In this document: positions 23,022-34,000 of the stretch, one piece after another
How positions within the stretch are numbered: the first letter of the stretch is position 1
Layout of the letters: the number at the start of each line of letters is the position of its first letter
Source of the DNA: Harmonia axyridis
Lineage: Eukaryota > Arthropoda > Insecta > Coleoptera > Coccinellidae
DNA: 64,000 bases
Direction of reading: 5' to 3'
Assembly (NCBI RefSeq): GCF_914767665.1
Contig: NC_059503.1
Location: 29,636,001 to 29,700,000, forward strand
Translations under genes and position numbers: made by a program
The notes under the pieces: model-generated
Seen by the model: the letters and a program-made list of their open reading frames with translations, nothing else
Database searches by the model: none
Told to the model about the DNA's origin: nothing

Positions 23022-24679
23022 CAGGGCCCCCGCAAGGGTCATCAACGCCCGCGTGCCGAAAATATTTTGGCGCCCCTTAAGGGGGGGAAGTGGAGAAAAA
23101 CGTCGCAGGATAATCGGCAAAAAATGTTTCAGTTTTTGTTAGAAGGGTTAAAAAAACTATCAGCAACCTTTATTGAATGCCTTAAGAACTTTATGCTGTC
23201 AGTTGTTGCATAATACATTTTTTAAATGTTTCATTATTTTATTCAAGCATTCGATCAAAACCGCATTTTATTTTAATTTTGTAATGAAACTGCAGAGTTT
23301 TCAAAACCTGAGCTTTATTCTTCTTTAAATTATTCATAATATTATATTAAAATATTAATATTATTATTAATAATTATTAAATTTTATTCCATACTCCCAG
23401 CCATCTTCTCCCTTTGTTGAAGTCTAGCTTTTTTTTGCTCTCGAAATTTTGCATCAGAAGGTCGTTTTCTCTTGTATGGCTCCTAGAATTTAAGAAAAAC
23501 TTGATCCAAAATTGGTAAGGACATTCACCCATGATTTACTTTGCGCCATCCCTTTGAGAATAACCCGTATGTTTTCATTTTTATGAATTTAAACCTTAAA
23601 TCCGAGCCTTTAAACCTAAACGGTATTAATATTAATAATAATAATAAGTTAAGACCGATCTGAAGCACATACCCTGTTCCTGTTATAATAATTAATTTTT
23701 GGCAAAGGTGAAATATAATTTTTTTAGAATGTCAAACGGCTACGAACATCAAATAAATAATACAGATCCAGGGTGCATATTAAAAAAAAATTAAGTATAA
23801 TATGATGGTGGCCCCAGGTAACAAATTCAAAATATCAAAGTCGATTCAATTTTTTCACGATTACAAACAATACTTCCCTATTTGAAGCAAATAAAAATAA
23901 TTTATAGTATATAGGTATGGGATAATTTAGGATGTGCACCATTTTAAACAGAAAAAAAAATCGAATTTTATAGACTAATAGAAATGCTAATACTGTATGT
24001 GGATAGGTACTTAATATTTCATAAAATTTAATTTAATCACAACAAGAAACAGTAAAACAAACCATAATTACACAAAATACAAATCTTTCCAATTATCTGA
24101 GTATTTTAATTTTTTGCGTCTTGACCTCAACCCCTAAACGTTTCGAAACAAAATAACTATTCTTTGGATAGGTTTCTGCTGTTATAGCATAGCAAGCAGA
24201 TTTTAGTAGTTTCAGAAATTCTCTGTAACATGTAGTATTTTTCCTACAGATGGTGGCGAAAGTTTCAGTAATTCCCCTGGCTAAAAGCTATCGCTTCGGT
24301 ATTTATGATTGTTTATGTGTACCATATGCGTTTTAGTGATGATCGAAGAAATGGTGCCCGCCGTCCGGTGCAAGGTGGTCCATAAATAAATCCCGTACCG
24401 ACAAAGGGATGATTATTTATGATTTGTTTACTCGAAAAGAATCGTATAATTGCAATCTGTGGCCGAGGTTATTTTATAGGGATTGTGACGTTCGGGAACT
24501 TGTTTGGATGTGTAAAAGATGCCTTTGCACGTTTAAAATTGTTGAAAAAATAAAAAAAATCTTTTTCAAAAACCTTTGGTCTTTCGGATTTTCATGCGGT
24601 CTATAAGAGATTTTGGCGCCCCTTAAGAGTGGCGCCCGCGTGCGGTGCACGCGTTGAACGCGTGGTTGCGGGGGCCCTG
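23022..24679. mobile_element. Degenerate hAT-type transposon (1658 bp) inside Gr-d1 exon 3
   Basis: The ends are CAGGGCCCCCGCAA and its exact inverse, flanked by the 8-bp duplication ATTGCAAT (23014-23021 and 24680-24687). An 8-bp target duplication with CAGGG ends is diagnostic of hAT. The paralogous Gr-d exon in unit B has an uninterrupted ATTGCGATCGCC at the same place. Both ends also carry TTTTGGCGCCCCTTAAG in the same orientation. A minus-strand stretch at about 23390-23480 reads PYKRKRPSDAKFREQKKARL, like the basic N terminus of hAT transposases. No catalytic domain remains. Confidence 0.88.
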
Positions 24680-24714
24680 ATTGCAATCGCCAAATTTATA
24701 TTCGGCTTCGTATA

Positions 24715-25096
24715 CATTTGTGCTACAAAACTACCCATTTTTCCAATTCATATTCCTGATGGGGTTGCAACCCTCTCCAGGGAGTTGCTAGTAGAAACAA
24801 GCTTTGTATTAGAGATCATGTCCCCCTGTCATCAAAAATCGACCTGTCTGAGTGTTTTCACAAATATTGAATCGTCGTTGAGTTATTGAGGGTGGACAAT
24901 TTCAAATGAAACACTCTGTATGTTATAGTTTCTGTGCTATATTGTGTTTTTTTCAACTTTACATATATGGACTATTGCGTAATATTTTAAAATATTTGTG
25001 TACACTTTTAAATGAGACAACCTGTATATATTATATAGAACATACTTTTGAATTCGTCCAAAAATAATATTAATATAATAATAATAATCATAAATC
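24715..25096. other. Spacer between duplication units
   Basis: About 380 bp not shared by the two units. The part from about 24830 to 24930 (ATCGACCTGTCTGAGTGTTT, then GGGTGGACAATTTCAAATG) is a decayed end of the MITE family at 1327-1998. Nothing is coded. Confidence 0.6.
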
Positions 25097-25250
25097 ACGT
25101 TGTCACGAAAACCACATCGTTCTATATCCGCTCATAAGCATCATAACAGAAAAACCCTGTGGAACCTACGAATTTACACATGACTGTTGATTATATGGAA
25201 GAATAATTCAGATAGTCGAAATATTCGATTGATTTTTTCATGACAATGTG

Positions 25251-26474
25251 CAAAACAACAAGCGCACAAAAGTTCCAGGCCCAATACTTTGTTTAGTTTT
25301 GATTCTAAACTTTTCTCTTCTTTTTGAGGTCGATAAACTTATTGGAAATAAATTCGTAGTTGAACGAAAAAATTGGGCAAGGATAGAAATCTGCATTTTT
25401 GCCTTTATTTTTCCCTTGATGATTCTCGATATCATACTTAACCATAAGGAAGGAGAAACTTACGATGAGTTGAACTACTTCATATCGAGGGTATTGTTTT
25501 TCTATGTCGATACAGCGATCATCCTGAATTATAAAAGTTGTGTGGAAGTGATCAAGGCCGAAATATTGAATTTTCGTAAAGATTTAATGAATGTTTTCGT
25601 TGAAATGGAAAATATATATAACTTTGTTACAATTCCCAAGAAAATATCGAAATCAGATGAGGATCACGCCTCCAACAAGAGAAAATGTAAGATAAAACAC
25701 TAATTCTGAAGGAGTTGATTTCTGAATAACCTCAAGTTTCTAGTAAAAATTAATTTTTCTTGTATGGTGCAGACCTACACTACTATTTTTGAAGCTACTG
25801 AAGCTCTTAACTGCTGTTATAATATACCTACATTGGTGAGCAATATTAAAAATCATATCTCTATCGATATCATGAACTATCTATTGCAGATTTCTTCGAT
25901 ATTATGTATGACAAACATTATCATGATACCATTTGTACTTTATTTGAAGATAACAGAATCTCATGGGTATTCAGCACTCTTACCAGGTTTGAATTGGCTC
26001 ATTGGATTCAGCTTGAAAATCTCGATAATAGTGGAGCCTTGTCATTCCTGTCAGAATCAAGTAAAAGTTAAATATAAGAATTGATCTGAGTTTCATTGAG
26101 CTATTTTGCAGGGTAGAGACTTGGCTAAACTTCTGATAATATATTCATGTAAAACGAATTCAAGACAAGCAAATCAGGTCAGGAAATATTTTTTGAGCAA
26201 GCAACTATTGAATTTGATGATTTTTAGCTCAAGAAGTTTAAGGTGTTGATGAATGAATCACCAATTCAATTTCATATAGGAGGTATTGTAAACATAACAA
26301 GATCTTTATTACCTGCAGTGAGTTGATTTTTATAATTGTTGAAAATAAAATCAATTCCTTCTTTTTTAGATCCTATCTGGGTTCACAACTTACCTTGTCA
26401 TCTTATTCCAAATAAAAAATGATATTTTTCGAAATGAAACCATGTGGATATATATTGTGACATTCACGTATTAA
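25251..26474 (+). pseudogene. Gustatory receptor pseudogene Gr-b2 (lacks exons 1-2)
   Basis: Six exons match Gr-b exons 3-8: 25251-25686, 25744-25835, 25890-26060, 26112-26177, 26228-26317 and 26370-26474. Exons 1 and 2 and the promoter region were outside the duplicated segment. The exon 3 acceptor AG seen in Gr-b (caatgag) is TG here. An in-frame TGA lies upstream, and there is no in-frame ATG at the start. All six exons are still open, with conserved TTYLVILFQI. The Gr-b stop is lost (TGTTGA to TTTCGA), which extends the frame by 14 codons to TAA at 26474. It is probably non-functional through loss of its 5' end. A chimeric use of the exons cannot be excluded. Confidence 0.85.
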
Positions 26475-26639
26475 ACATTGTTCTGAAAGAATATTCTGAT
26501 GAAGTGGTATTTCAATTAAATTATTAGGTACTTTATTAGGCTATTTTAACATATTATGTTGTTTGTGCTTTATGATTATTTTGCAATGAGAAGAGCTTTT
26601 AATTATAATGTTTTGACGTCTTGAGGTATTTTCATGTAT

Positions 26640-29600
26640 TCAAGGATTCAGCTGGATCATAATAACAAGATATGTAGCCACTGCGCTTGCAATCTGAAAT
26701 CAAAGAATCAAGGTAAGATGAATATAAATAACAATAAACCACTTACTGAAGCAAGAATAGGCCTTCTTATAGTGACAATTCCACATGAATTGAAATTCAA
26801 TATACACAGCTGGCCTTGTAAAGCTAAAATCTCAAGCTGAAATAAAAAAAATGAACATTTTAATATATATTAATCTGCAACTTTACTCGTTTACGGGTCT
26901 ACCTTTTGTTTGACCTCTTTATTCTCAACTTTGCTCAACAGGCGCACAACCAATGGGTTCGTCTTCTCATACTATAACAAAATGTGTGAAATTTTAAACT
27001 ACAATTACACATGAAATTAGAAACCTCTTCTAGACATCTGTGAGTTGGTTCTACGATGATAAACAGCCTTCCAATGTTAACAGAAATCCAAAGAATTTGG
27101 AGGCATATAAAGAGAGGCCTATAATTATTTCCAGTAATGAACATAAATGGTAATATGACGAGATGCATAAGACAGCTGGTCATTATAAACTGAAACGAAG
27201 AAAGTTTGAAATTTCAACGGCGAAGTTTCTCTTCCAAGTTGAATCTCCCAATACAGACGACAAAACTACCCTCAAAAACGCCATTATATCAAAAATGAGG
27301 GAAACAGACGTGAAGTATGGAGTTTTTGAGCGCTCGTTGATTCATGCGCAAATTGCACTCTTGGAGATCACATAATTATACGGGGTGATTCAAAATTCAG
27401 TATCAAGATTTCAGAGATGTAAAGGGTGTTTTTTTCAGAGCTATAGAACTTTAAATTACAATGAAACAACGATGGATTATTCGATTGACATGAATTTTAT
27501 TTATCCGCAAGATAATCTTGTGGCATTACATTTTAAATATGATTTCTGGCATATAACCGCCACGGCTGGCTCGGATGTAGTCCAATCTGGACGTCCAATT
27601 TTCGATGACTTTTTCCAAAATTTGTGGCCGCATATCGGCAATAACACGGCGAATGTTGTCTTCCAAATGGTCAAGGGTTTGTGGCTTATCCGCATAGACC
27701 AATGACTTTACATAGCCCCACAGAAAGTAGTCTAGCGGTGTTGAATCACAAGATCTTGGAAGCCAATTCACAGGTCCAAAACGTGAAATTAGGCGGTCAG
27801 CAAACGTGTCTTTCAATAAATCGATTGTGGCACGAGCTGTGTGACATGTTGCGCCATCTTGTTGGAACCACAGCTCCTGGACATCATGGTTGTTCAATTC
27901 AGGAATGAAAAAGTTAGTAATCATGGCTCTATATCGATCACCATTGACTGTAACGTTCTGGCCATCATCTGTTTTGAAGAAGTACGGACCAATGTCCAGT
28001 CAGTTTTTCTGGATGTAACGGTGTTTCGACATACACTTGAGGATTAGCTTCACTCCAAATGCGGCAGTTTTGTTTGTTTACGTAGCCATCCAACCAGAAG
28101 TGCGCTTCATCGCTAAAATGGACTTAGTGCGCGATAGGTATTCCGCTCAGAACCATTATTTTCGAAATGAAATTGCACTATTTGCAAACGTTGTTCAGGC
28201 GTGATCTATTCTTGATGAATTGCCAAACCAAACTGACAACAAATCATTTGACAGCTGTCAAATCGGTTGCCATCTTGAACTGTAATGTCAACTTAAAGTT
28301 ATATACCTCGAAAAAAAACACCCTATATTTTTCAGGTCGAAATAACATTTTTTTTTCATAAACATAAGTCCGCAAACGCATCGTTACCGAACTACAGAGC
28401 GTTGAAGTTTTTTTTTTATAGCTCTTTCATCTTTCATCCAGTATGCCGAGTGATTGTAACAAGCTACAGGTAGAGTTTTTTCAGGGGTTAAGCCCATTTT
28501 CGCTCGATAAACATTTTTGTTGTACGCCGATGGTGGATTCATATGAAATTATTCTATATTTAGTTAATACATTATTTATCTCTTGTAATTTGTACGCATC
28601 TGCGATCGTCAATGAGAAAAATTGGAATTTTTTTTGTAGTTCCCAACATTTAAGTAAAATTTTTAACCAAAGGTATGAATCTAACACAATGATAAAAAGA
28701 AATCCATTTGTGATCTATATTACAAGTTTCCTTCAAAATTAACTAAAAACAAGAAACCTAAACGAACCAATATCTTAAATTCGATCTCAATATTAAAAAA
28801 GAATGAAAGAGCTTTGTAAAATCATTGAAAAACCTAGAAACTTTAACGCTCTGTAGTTCGGTAACGAAGCGTTTTCGGACACATGTTTGTGAGAAAAAAA
28901 ATCTTATTTCGACCTGAAAAATACGCCGCTGAAATCTTGATCCTGAATTTTGAATCACCTTGTATGCGGGTATATGTGGTCTCCAAGGGTGCAATTGCTG
29001 CATCATTAGATTCTGAGTTCACGTCAGTGCTTGACAATTTTGGCAGGTGATTATTAACTAATTCGAAAGTCTCTACTATCTAGACTTCAATACCTGAAAA
29101 TTAAAATAGGTTTTTCAAACACCCTGTATCTCGAAAATGAAGCATATTAGGATTTATGTTAATGTGACTATTTTTCATAAAAAAGTTCTATCCGACGCAA
29201 AAGTTATTGAACTAAAATCTGGACCACCCCTTATACATATAAAATTTCAACTGTGTCGGACTTTTTTTGCTGAAACATAAAGTATTTTTCTCGGTATTTT
29301 CTTGAAATTCTGCTAGCATTTTCTATGCTTTTGATGACTCTATCCTCACGAAATTTCGTACGAAGCTTGAAATGAGTATTTAATTCCTATGTACAAGTCA
29401 AATCTCAACCTGATTGGATCTGTTATCACTGAAGTATTGGGTATTTCTTTTCCAATATTTTTCCTGAATTTTCTATTATTCGGTTGATGGGATCAGCTTG
29501 AAATTTGACATGGAACAAAAATCCTTAATGAAATTGCACCGAGCTTTGAAATTAGTTCTTTTTTTGTGAATGATTTATTCGTTGAGGACAATATTTTTGA

Positions 29601-30760
29601 AAACACGTTAATGTTATCTATAAAAAGCTGAATTGTTATTTCGAAAAATCTGTCTGCAAATGATGCGGATAAATAAAATTGAAAATTGTTTTACTTACCA
29701 AGAGAGGATATCCAAAACAATCATTGATGTAGTTGACAGAATTATATATTTCTGCATGTACCCTGATGAAAGTGCTAATTTTTTGAGGCGTGAGCTCTAT
29801 TTGAATTGAATTGAGGAATATAAGTCTGAGATGTAGTCATTTTTCTTCGAATCTTACCATTAATAGTAGAGTAGGTTTTTCCTGTGAATATATAATTCTC
29901 CAAGACATCTCCTTCAACCCCTATCAGCAATTTAGAATCAGGAGTTTTTTTAACATCCATTTTTTGCAGAAATACATCAGGCTTCCTGTTGATCTCTTGT
30001 TGTATTGCAGAGTTTAGACCAATAATACGTTTTTTCACGTAATAGGTAAAATTACAGTATGAAATCTCTTGGCCCATGACAGCCAAATACATTATATAAA
30101 ATGAGAAATAGTTTTTAAAGTATCTTGCACCATCTTCTTTACGTTTGGTTCTATCCATCCAAGAGTAAATATCTAAGGTCAATACTAGAAGGAATATAGT
30201 GTAAACCGTTAAGGCTATAGTCAGAACAACCCTTTTTTCTTTCTTGAGCTGGTTTTTCGATTCGTTCATGATCGAATTTATCTACATATAGATGAAAGAA
30301 TTTTTGGACACTAAAAAGAATTGGTGTGCTTTGTCAACTTACCTTGTGGAAACATTGTAATAAATTAAGAAACTGATTTAGCTTATATGGGCTCATCAAT
30401 ATACCAAATAGAACACTACACACTATGATTCCTATATCAGAAATCACTACCAACTTATTGTTGGGTAGATTCATTCGTAGAGAATTTTCAGAGACTGCAT
30501 CATTGACGAGTCCTAGTACAGTTACAAAACCTGTTGAATATTTTGAATTGATAAAGGTATCGATCATTTACACCAAACTCACTCAAAATAATGCCAAATG
30601 CATAGCTATAAAATATGTATTTTTTGGATCTCTCTACCACATAATATTTCTTAATTTGATGGTAAGATATCGGTGCCAAACCAAACACTCTCATGAAGAA
30701 AATTGTCGGTTTCAAATATTCGAAAACAGGAGCAGAAATAATAATCTTTGAATCCATCAT
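26640..30760 (-). CDS. Gustatory receptor Gr-c2 (intact, 8 exons, 421 aa)
   Basis: Predicted exons, 5' to 3': 30760-30583, 30530-30343, 30281-29858, 29796-29699, 27189-27025, 26971-26903, 26836-26747, 26693-26640. Lengths match Gr-c1 exactly in every exon, totalling 421 aa with no stop. Differences are scattered substitutions: LMHLVILPFMFITG versus LLHLVITPFLFITG in exon 5, and VVRLLS versus VVHLLS in exon 6. The last exon reads AVATYLVIMIQLNP, so the signature Thr-Thr is Ala-Thr. The stop is TGA rather than TAA. Intron 4 is longer than in Gr-c1 because it holds a Tc1-like insertion. It is a recent paralogue of Gr-c1, probably with overlapping function. Confidence 0.87.
27422..28325. mobile_element. 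Tc1/mariner-superfamily insertion with TA duplication (904 bp)
   Basis: The ends are AAGGGTGTTTTTTTCAGAG on the left and, inverted, TAGGGTGTTTTTTTTCGAGG on the right. They are flanked by TA at 27420-27421 and 28326-28327. The empty site GATGTATTTTTCAGG is intact at the matching place in Gr-c1 intron 4 (about 13140). It carries a decayed transposase on the minus strand and is shorter than an autonomous element. Confidence 0.85.
27526..28140 (-). pseudogene. DDE transposase relic within the unit B insertion
   Basis: Reading on the minus strand, the upstream part shows FSDEAHFWLDGYVNKQNCR and YVETPLHPEK, then a gap where the WCGLW region should be. The open stretch 27924-27526 has LWFQQDGATCHTARATIDLL (second catalytic Asp) and TPLDYFLWGYVKSLVYADKP (third), ending with SRGGYMPEIIFKM. 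This matches a common insect Tc3/mariner-like transposase type. The N-terminal DNA-binding region is missing. Confidence 0.8.
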
Positions 30761-31058
30761 ATTCAAAAATTTATTCAAGCGTGGAAAACAAATACTCGTA
30801 CAATACCTACTAATGAGTTCAAATGCATGCTTCGATATTCTTTATAAACGGCGCCAATGTGAAAAACATACTAAAATATTCAGATATTCAGGGGAAATAA
30901 CCACCCATCTATTTTATTTTGATGGATAGGGTTCAATATGTGGTACAGGATGATGAAAGAAAAAAGAATTTTTCAATGAATTCATGTTTGATATAATGTA
31001 TAGGTTAATTGTAGTTGAAATGCATAAATGTTGCCCATATTGCGTGTTGATTGAGCTT

Positions 31059-34000
31059 TTATTTTTTTAGCTGTACGAGTATGACCAGGTATGTAGTTAC
31101 AGCACTCATTACCTGAAAAAATTCAATATATTCTTTCATCTCAAACACTCGAAAATATGAACGAGAAGAAAACCTGTTTTATGAAATATCAATTGAAAGC
31201 TATTTCAATATTAATCTTTCGTATTTTTATTTTTAATAACACCATTATAAATTCGTATACCTAACATAATGCCTAGAAATTTGATTGAAAATGAATACAA
31301 CAGATTAAATTGGATAACAAGAGTTGTAAGAAGCAAATTACGCACATCTAGAAAAAGTTACGGCGAGTGAGTAATTCTACGTAAGAAAAAGTATAGTACA
31401 CAACTCGAGTTGTGAGACAATTACGCACTTTTAGGGCCAGTTGCACCATTTGCCTAAACATTGATTAAAATTCGAACATTGATTGATTTCTGATTTCACT
31501 TGAGAAATTATAGAGTAATCAACGTTTAAAATCAATGTTTAGGCAAATGGTGCAACTGGCCCTAAAAGTGCGTAATTGTCTCACAACTCGAGTTGTGTAC
31601 TATACTTTTTCTTACGTAAATCCAAAAACTGTTTGAAAATCGAGACACAATTACGAAACGTCAAAAAGTTATCGGCTACGCGGGCTGTTATTAATCCGTT
31701 TGCGTGGCAACTACTAAAGGTTTTATCTTATTGGTTATTAGCCGTACGATATACTTTACAGGTGCTACCGTATTGGTTGTTGATCGAGCTGTTTGTTTAC
31801 GGTAAAGTAAATCGCACAGTTTTGCGTTACACAGTGCTTAAATAGAAAGTTACATAGTTGGCGAGTTGTACGATTTTAGTCATTTTCTATAGGGGAAGTA
31901 GAAAAAGATATAGTACACAACTCGAGTTGTAGGACAATAATGCACGCAGCTTTTTAAGTTTTTTTTTCGTGCTCAATATGCTTCTTGTTATGTATAATAT
32001 TCCATGATATACCCCAAGTTCTATGATCTTATGAATTACAAATATGTATGACGTCACCAGTTCAAATAACTGGTAAATAGAAATGAAACAGGATATCAAA
32101 AAAAATGTTTACTCTGAAAGCATATTTGAATAATATCGTTCGGATCACCCCCGTCTAAAAGTCTCAAACACATTTGCTGGTTTTCTCAGACGTTTTTCAT
32201 TACACTCCGCAGCGTATTGACAATTTCGAGAATTTCCTACAAAATTGCCGTTTTGTTGTCTTCAAAGGATCTAAGTTGGTGTTTGGAAACCTCACAAAAA
32301 AAGTTAGAATGGCTTAAATCTAAGACATTGAGTGAGATTAAATAAACCAGGAAATATTATCTGAAAAATATTGCGTTAACGAGCAGTAAATCCCCATCTT
32401 GCTGGCCCAAAAGCTCTCTGAATGATGTTTTTATTTTCAACTATATCTAATAATGATTTGAAATCGTTGTAGGAAAAATATTAACCTCCTGAATTTTCTG
32501 CTTACTTTTTGAAATGTTTAGAGAGCTTTATTCAAGAGATTTGATTCGAAATTTATTTGCTCTATTTCATTGAAGAATGCATTTTTGAAGTGAAGAATCA
32601 TGGAAATAATATTTCATAAAAATTCATTTCTCGAAATCCAACATATTATCATGATATTGAAATTATACAGACTGTTCTCAAATTCGAAGTACAAAAGTTC
32701 TATAGACATGGACCCTCAAAAGCTTTGTTTTCGAGATGCAGGCTGTTAACGTTTAATTTTTGTTTTGTTTTTTCTCATAGCAACATTCCTACACAATATG
32801 TTCAACTCAAATTTGTCTTTGTTTTTCAAATTTGAAGTTTGAATAATGTGATATAATAATTTCGAATGCAAATCGAGAGCTTTTTCAAAGAAATTTGATT
32901 CAAAATTATTTTGCTCTATTTCATTAGAGAATGCATTTTTGAAGTGAAGAATCATGGAAATAATATTTCATAAAAATTCATTCCTCGAAATCCAACATAT
33001 TATCATGATATTGAAATTATACAGACTGTTCTCAAATTCGAGGTACAAAAGTTCTATAGACATGGACCCTTAAAAGCTTTGTTTTCGAGATGCAGGCTGT
33101 GAACGTTTAATTTTTGTTTTGTTTTTTCTCATAGCAAAATTCCTACACAATATGTTCAACTCAAATTTGTCTATGATTTTCAAATTTGAAGTTTGAATAA
33201 TGTGATATAATAATTTCGAATGCAAATCGAGTGCTTTTTTCAAGAGATTTGATTCGAAATTATTTTGCTCTATTTCATTAGAGAATGCATTTTTGAAGTG
33301 AAGAATCATGGAAATAATATTTCATAGAAATTCATTTCTCGAAATCCAACATATTATCATGATATTGAAATTATACAGACTGTTCTCAAATTCGAAGTAC
33401 AAAAGTTCTATAGACATGGACCCTTAAAAGCTTTGTTTTCGAGATGCAGGCTGTGAACGTTTAATTTTTGTTTTGTTTTTTCTCATAGCAAAATTCCTAC
33501 ACAATATGTTCAACTCAAATTTGTCTATGATTTTCAAATTTGAAGTTTGAATAATGTGATATAATAATTTCGAATGCAAATCGAGTGCTTTTTTCAAGAG
33601 ATTTGATTCGAAATTATTTTGCTCTATTTCATTAGAGAATGCATTTTTGAAGTGAAGAATCATGGAAATAATATTTCATAGAAATTCATTTCTCGAAATC
33701 CAACATATTATCATGATATTGAAATTATACAGACTGTTCTCAAATTCGAAGTACAAAAGTTCTATAGACATGGACCCTTAAAAGCTTTGTTTTCGAGATG
33801 CAGGCTGTGAACGTTTAATTTTTGTTTTGTTTTTTCTCATAGCAAAATTCCTACACAATATGTTCAACTCAAATTTGTCTATGATTTTCAAATTTGAAGT
33901 TTGAATAATGTGATATAATAATTTCGAATGCAAATCGAGTGCTTTTTTCAAGAGATTTGATTCGAAATTATTTTGCTCTATTTCATTAGAGAATGCATTT

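Larger units (their letters stand above)
10854..24714. repeat. Unit A of a tandem segmental duplication
   Basis: This is collinear with unit B (25097-43629), with high identity outside insertions. Order: Gr-b exons 3-8, Gr-c1, the last exon of Gr-d1, intronic repeats, the remaining Gr-d1 exons, a Jockey-like relic and Gr-d1 exon 3. The left edge is at ACGTTGTCACGAAAAC. The right edge is at CTTCGTATA, inside exon 3 of Gr-d. It differs from unit B by a hAT insertion here and by insertions and repeat growth in B. Confidence 0.9.
15740..24714 (-). pseudogene. Gustatory receptor pseudogene Gr-d1 (5'-truncated, disrupted)
   Basis: This is the unit A copy of Gr-d. Remaining exons: part of exon 3 (24714-24680 and 23021-22713, split by a hAT element), exon 4 19761-19664, exon 5 19595-19446, exon 6 19396-19328, exon 7 18420-18331, exon 8 15793-15740. 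Exons 1-2 were never copied. Lesions relative to Gr-d: an AGA-to-TGA stop in exon 3 (22987-22989), the exon 4 donor changed from gtaag to ctaag, a 15-bp in-frame loss in exon 5, and a TAA in exon 7 (18379-18381). Exon 6 (HAKTKFLIIQLMKQ) and exon 8 (TTYLVILVQLKK) remain readable. The gene is clearly dead. Its exon 8 lies about 300 bp upstream of Gr-c1. Confidence 0.9.
27383..28961. repeat. Fold-back element in intron 4 of Gr-c2, interrupted
   Basis: The paralogue of 13105-13790. The left arm is split at 27421 by the Tc1-like element and resumes at 28326. The right arm ends at TGAATTTTGAATCACC. Confidence 0.75.

Noticed and set aside
27501..28047. Plus-strand frames over the unit B transposon
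   Set aside because: They are shadows of the minus-strand transposase relic.
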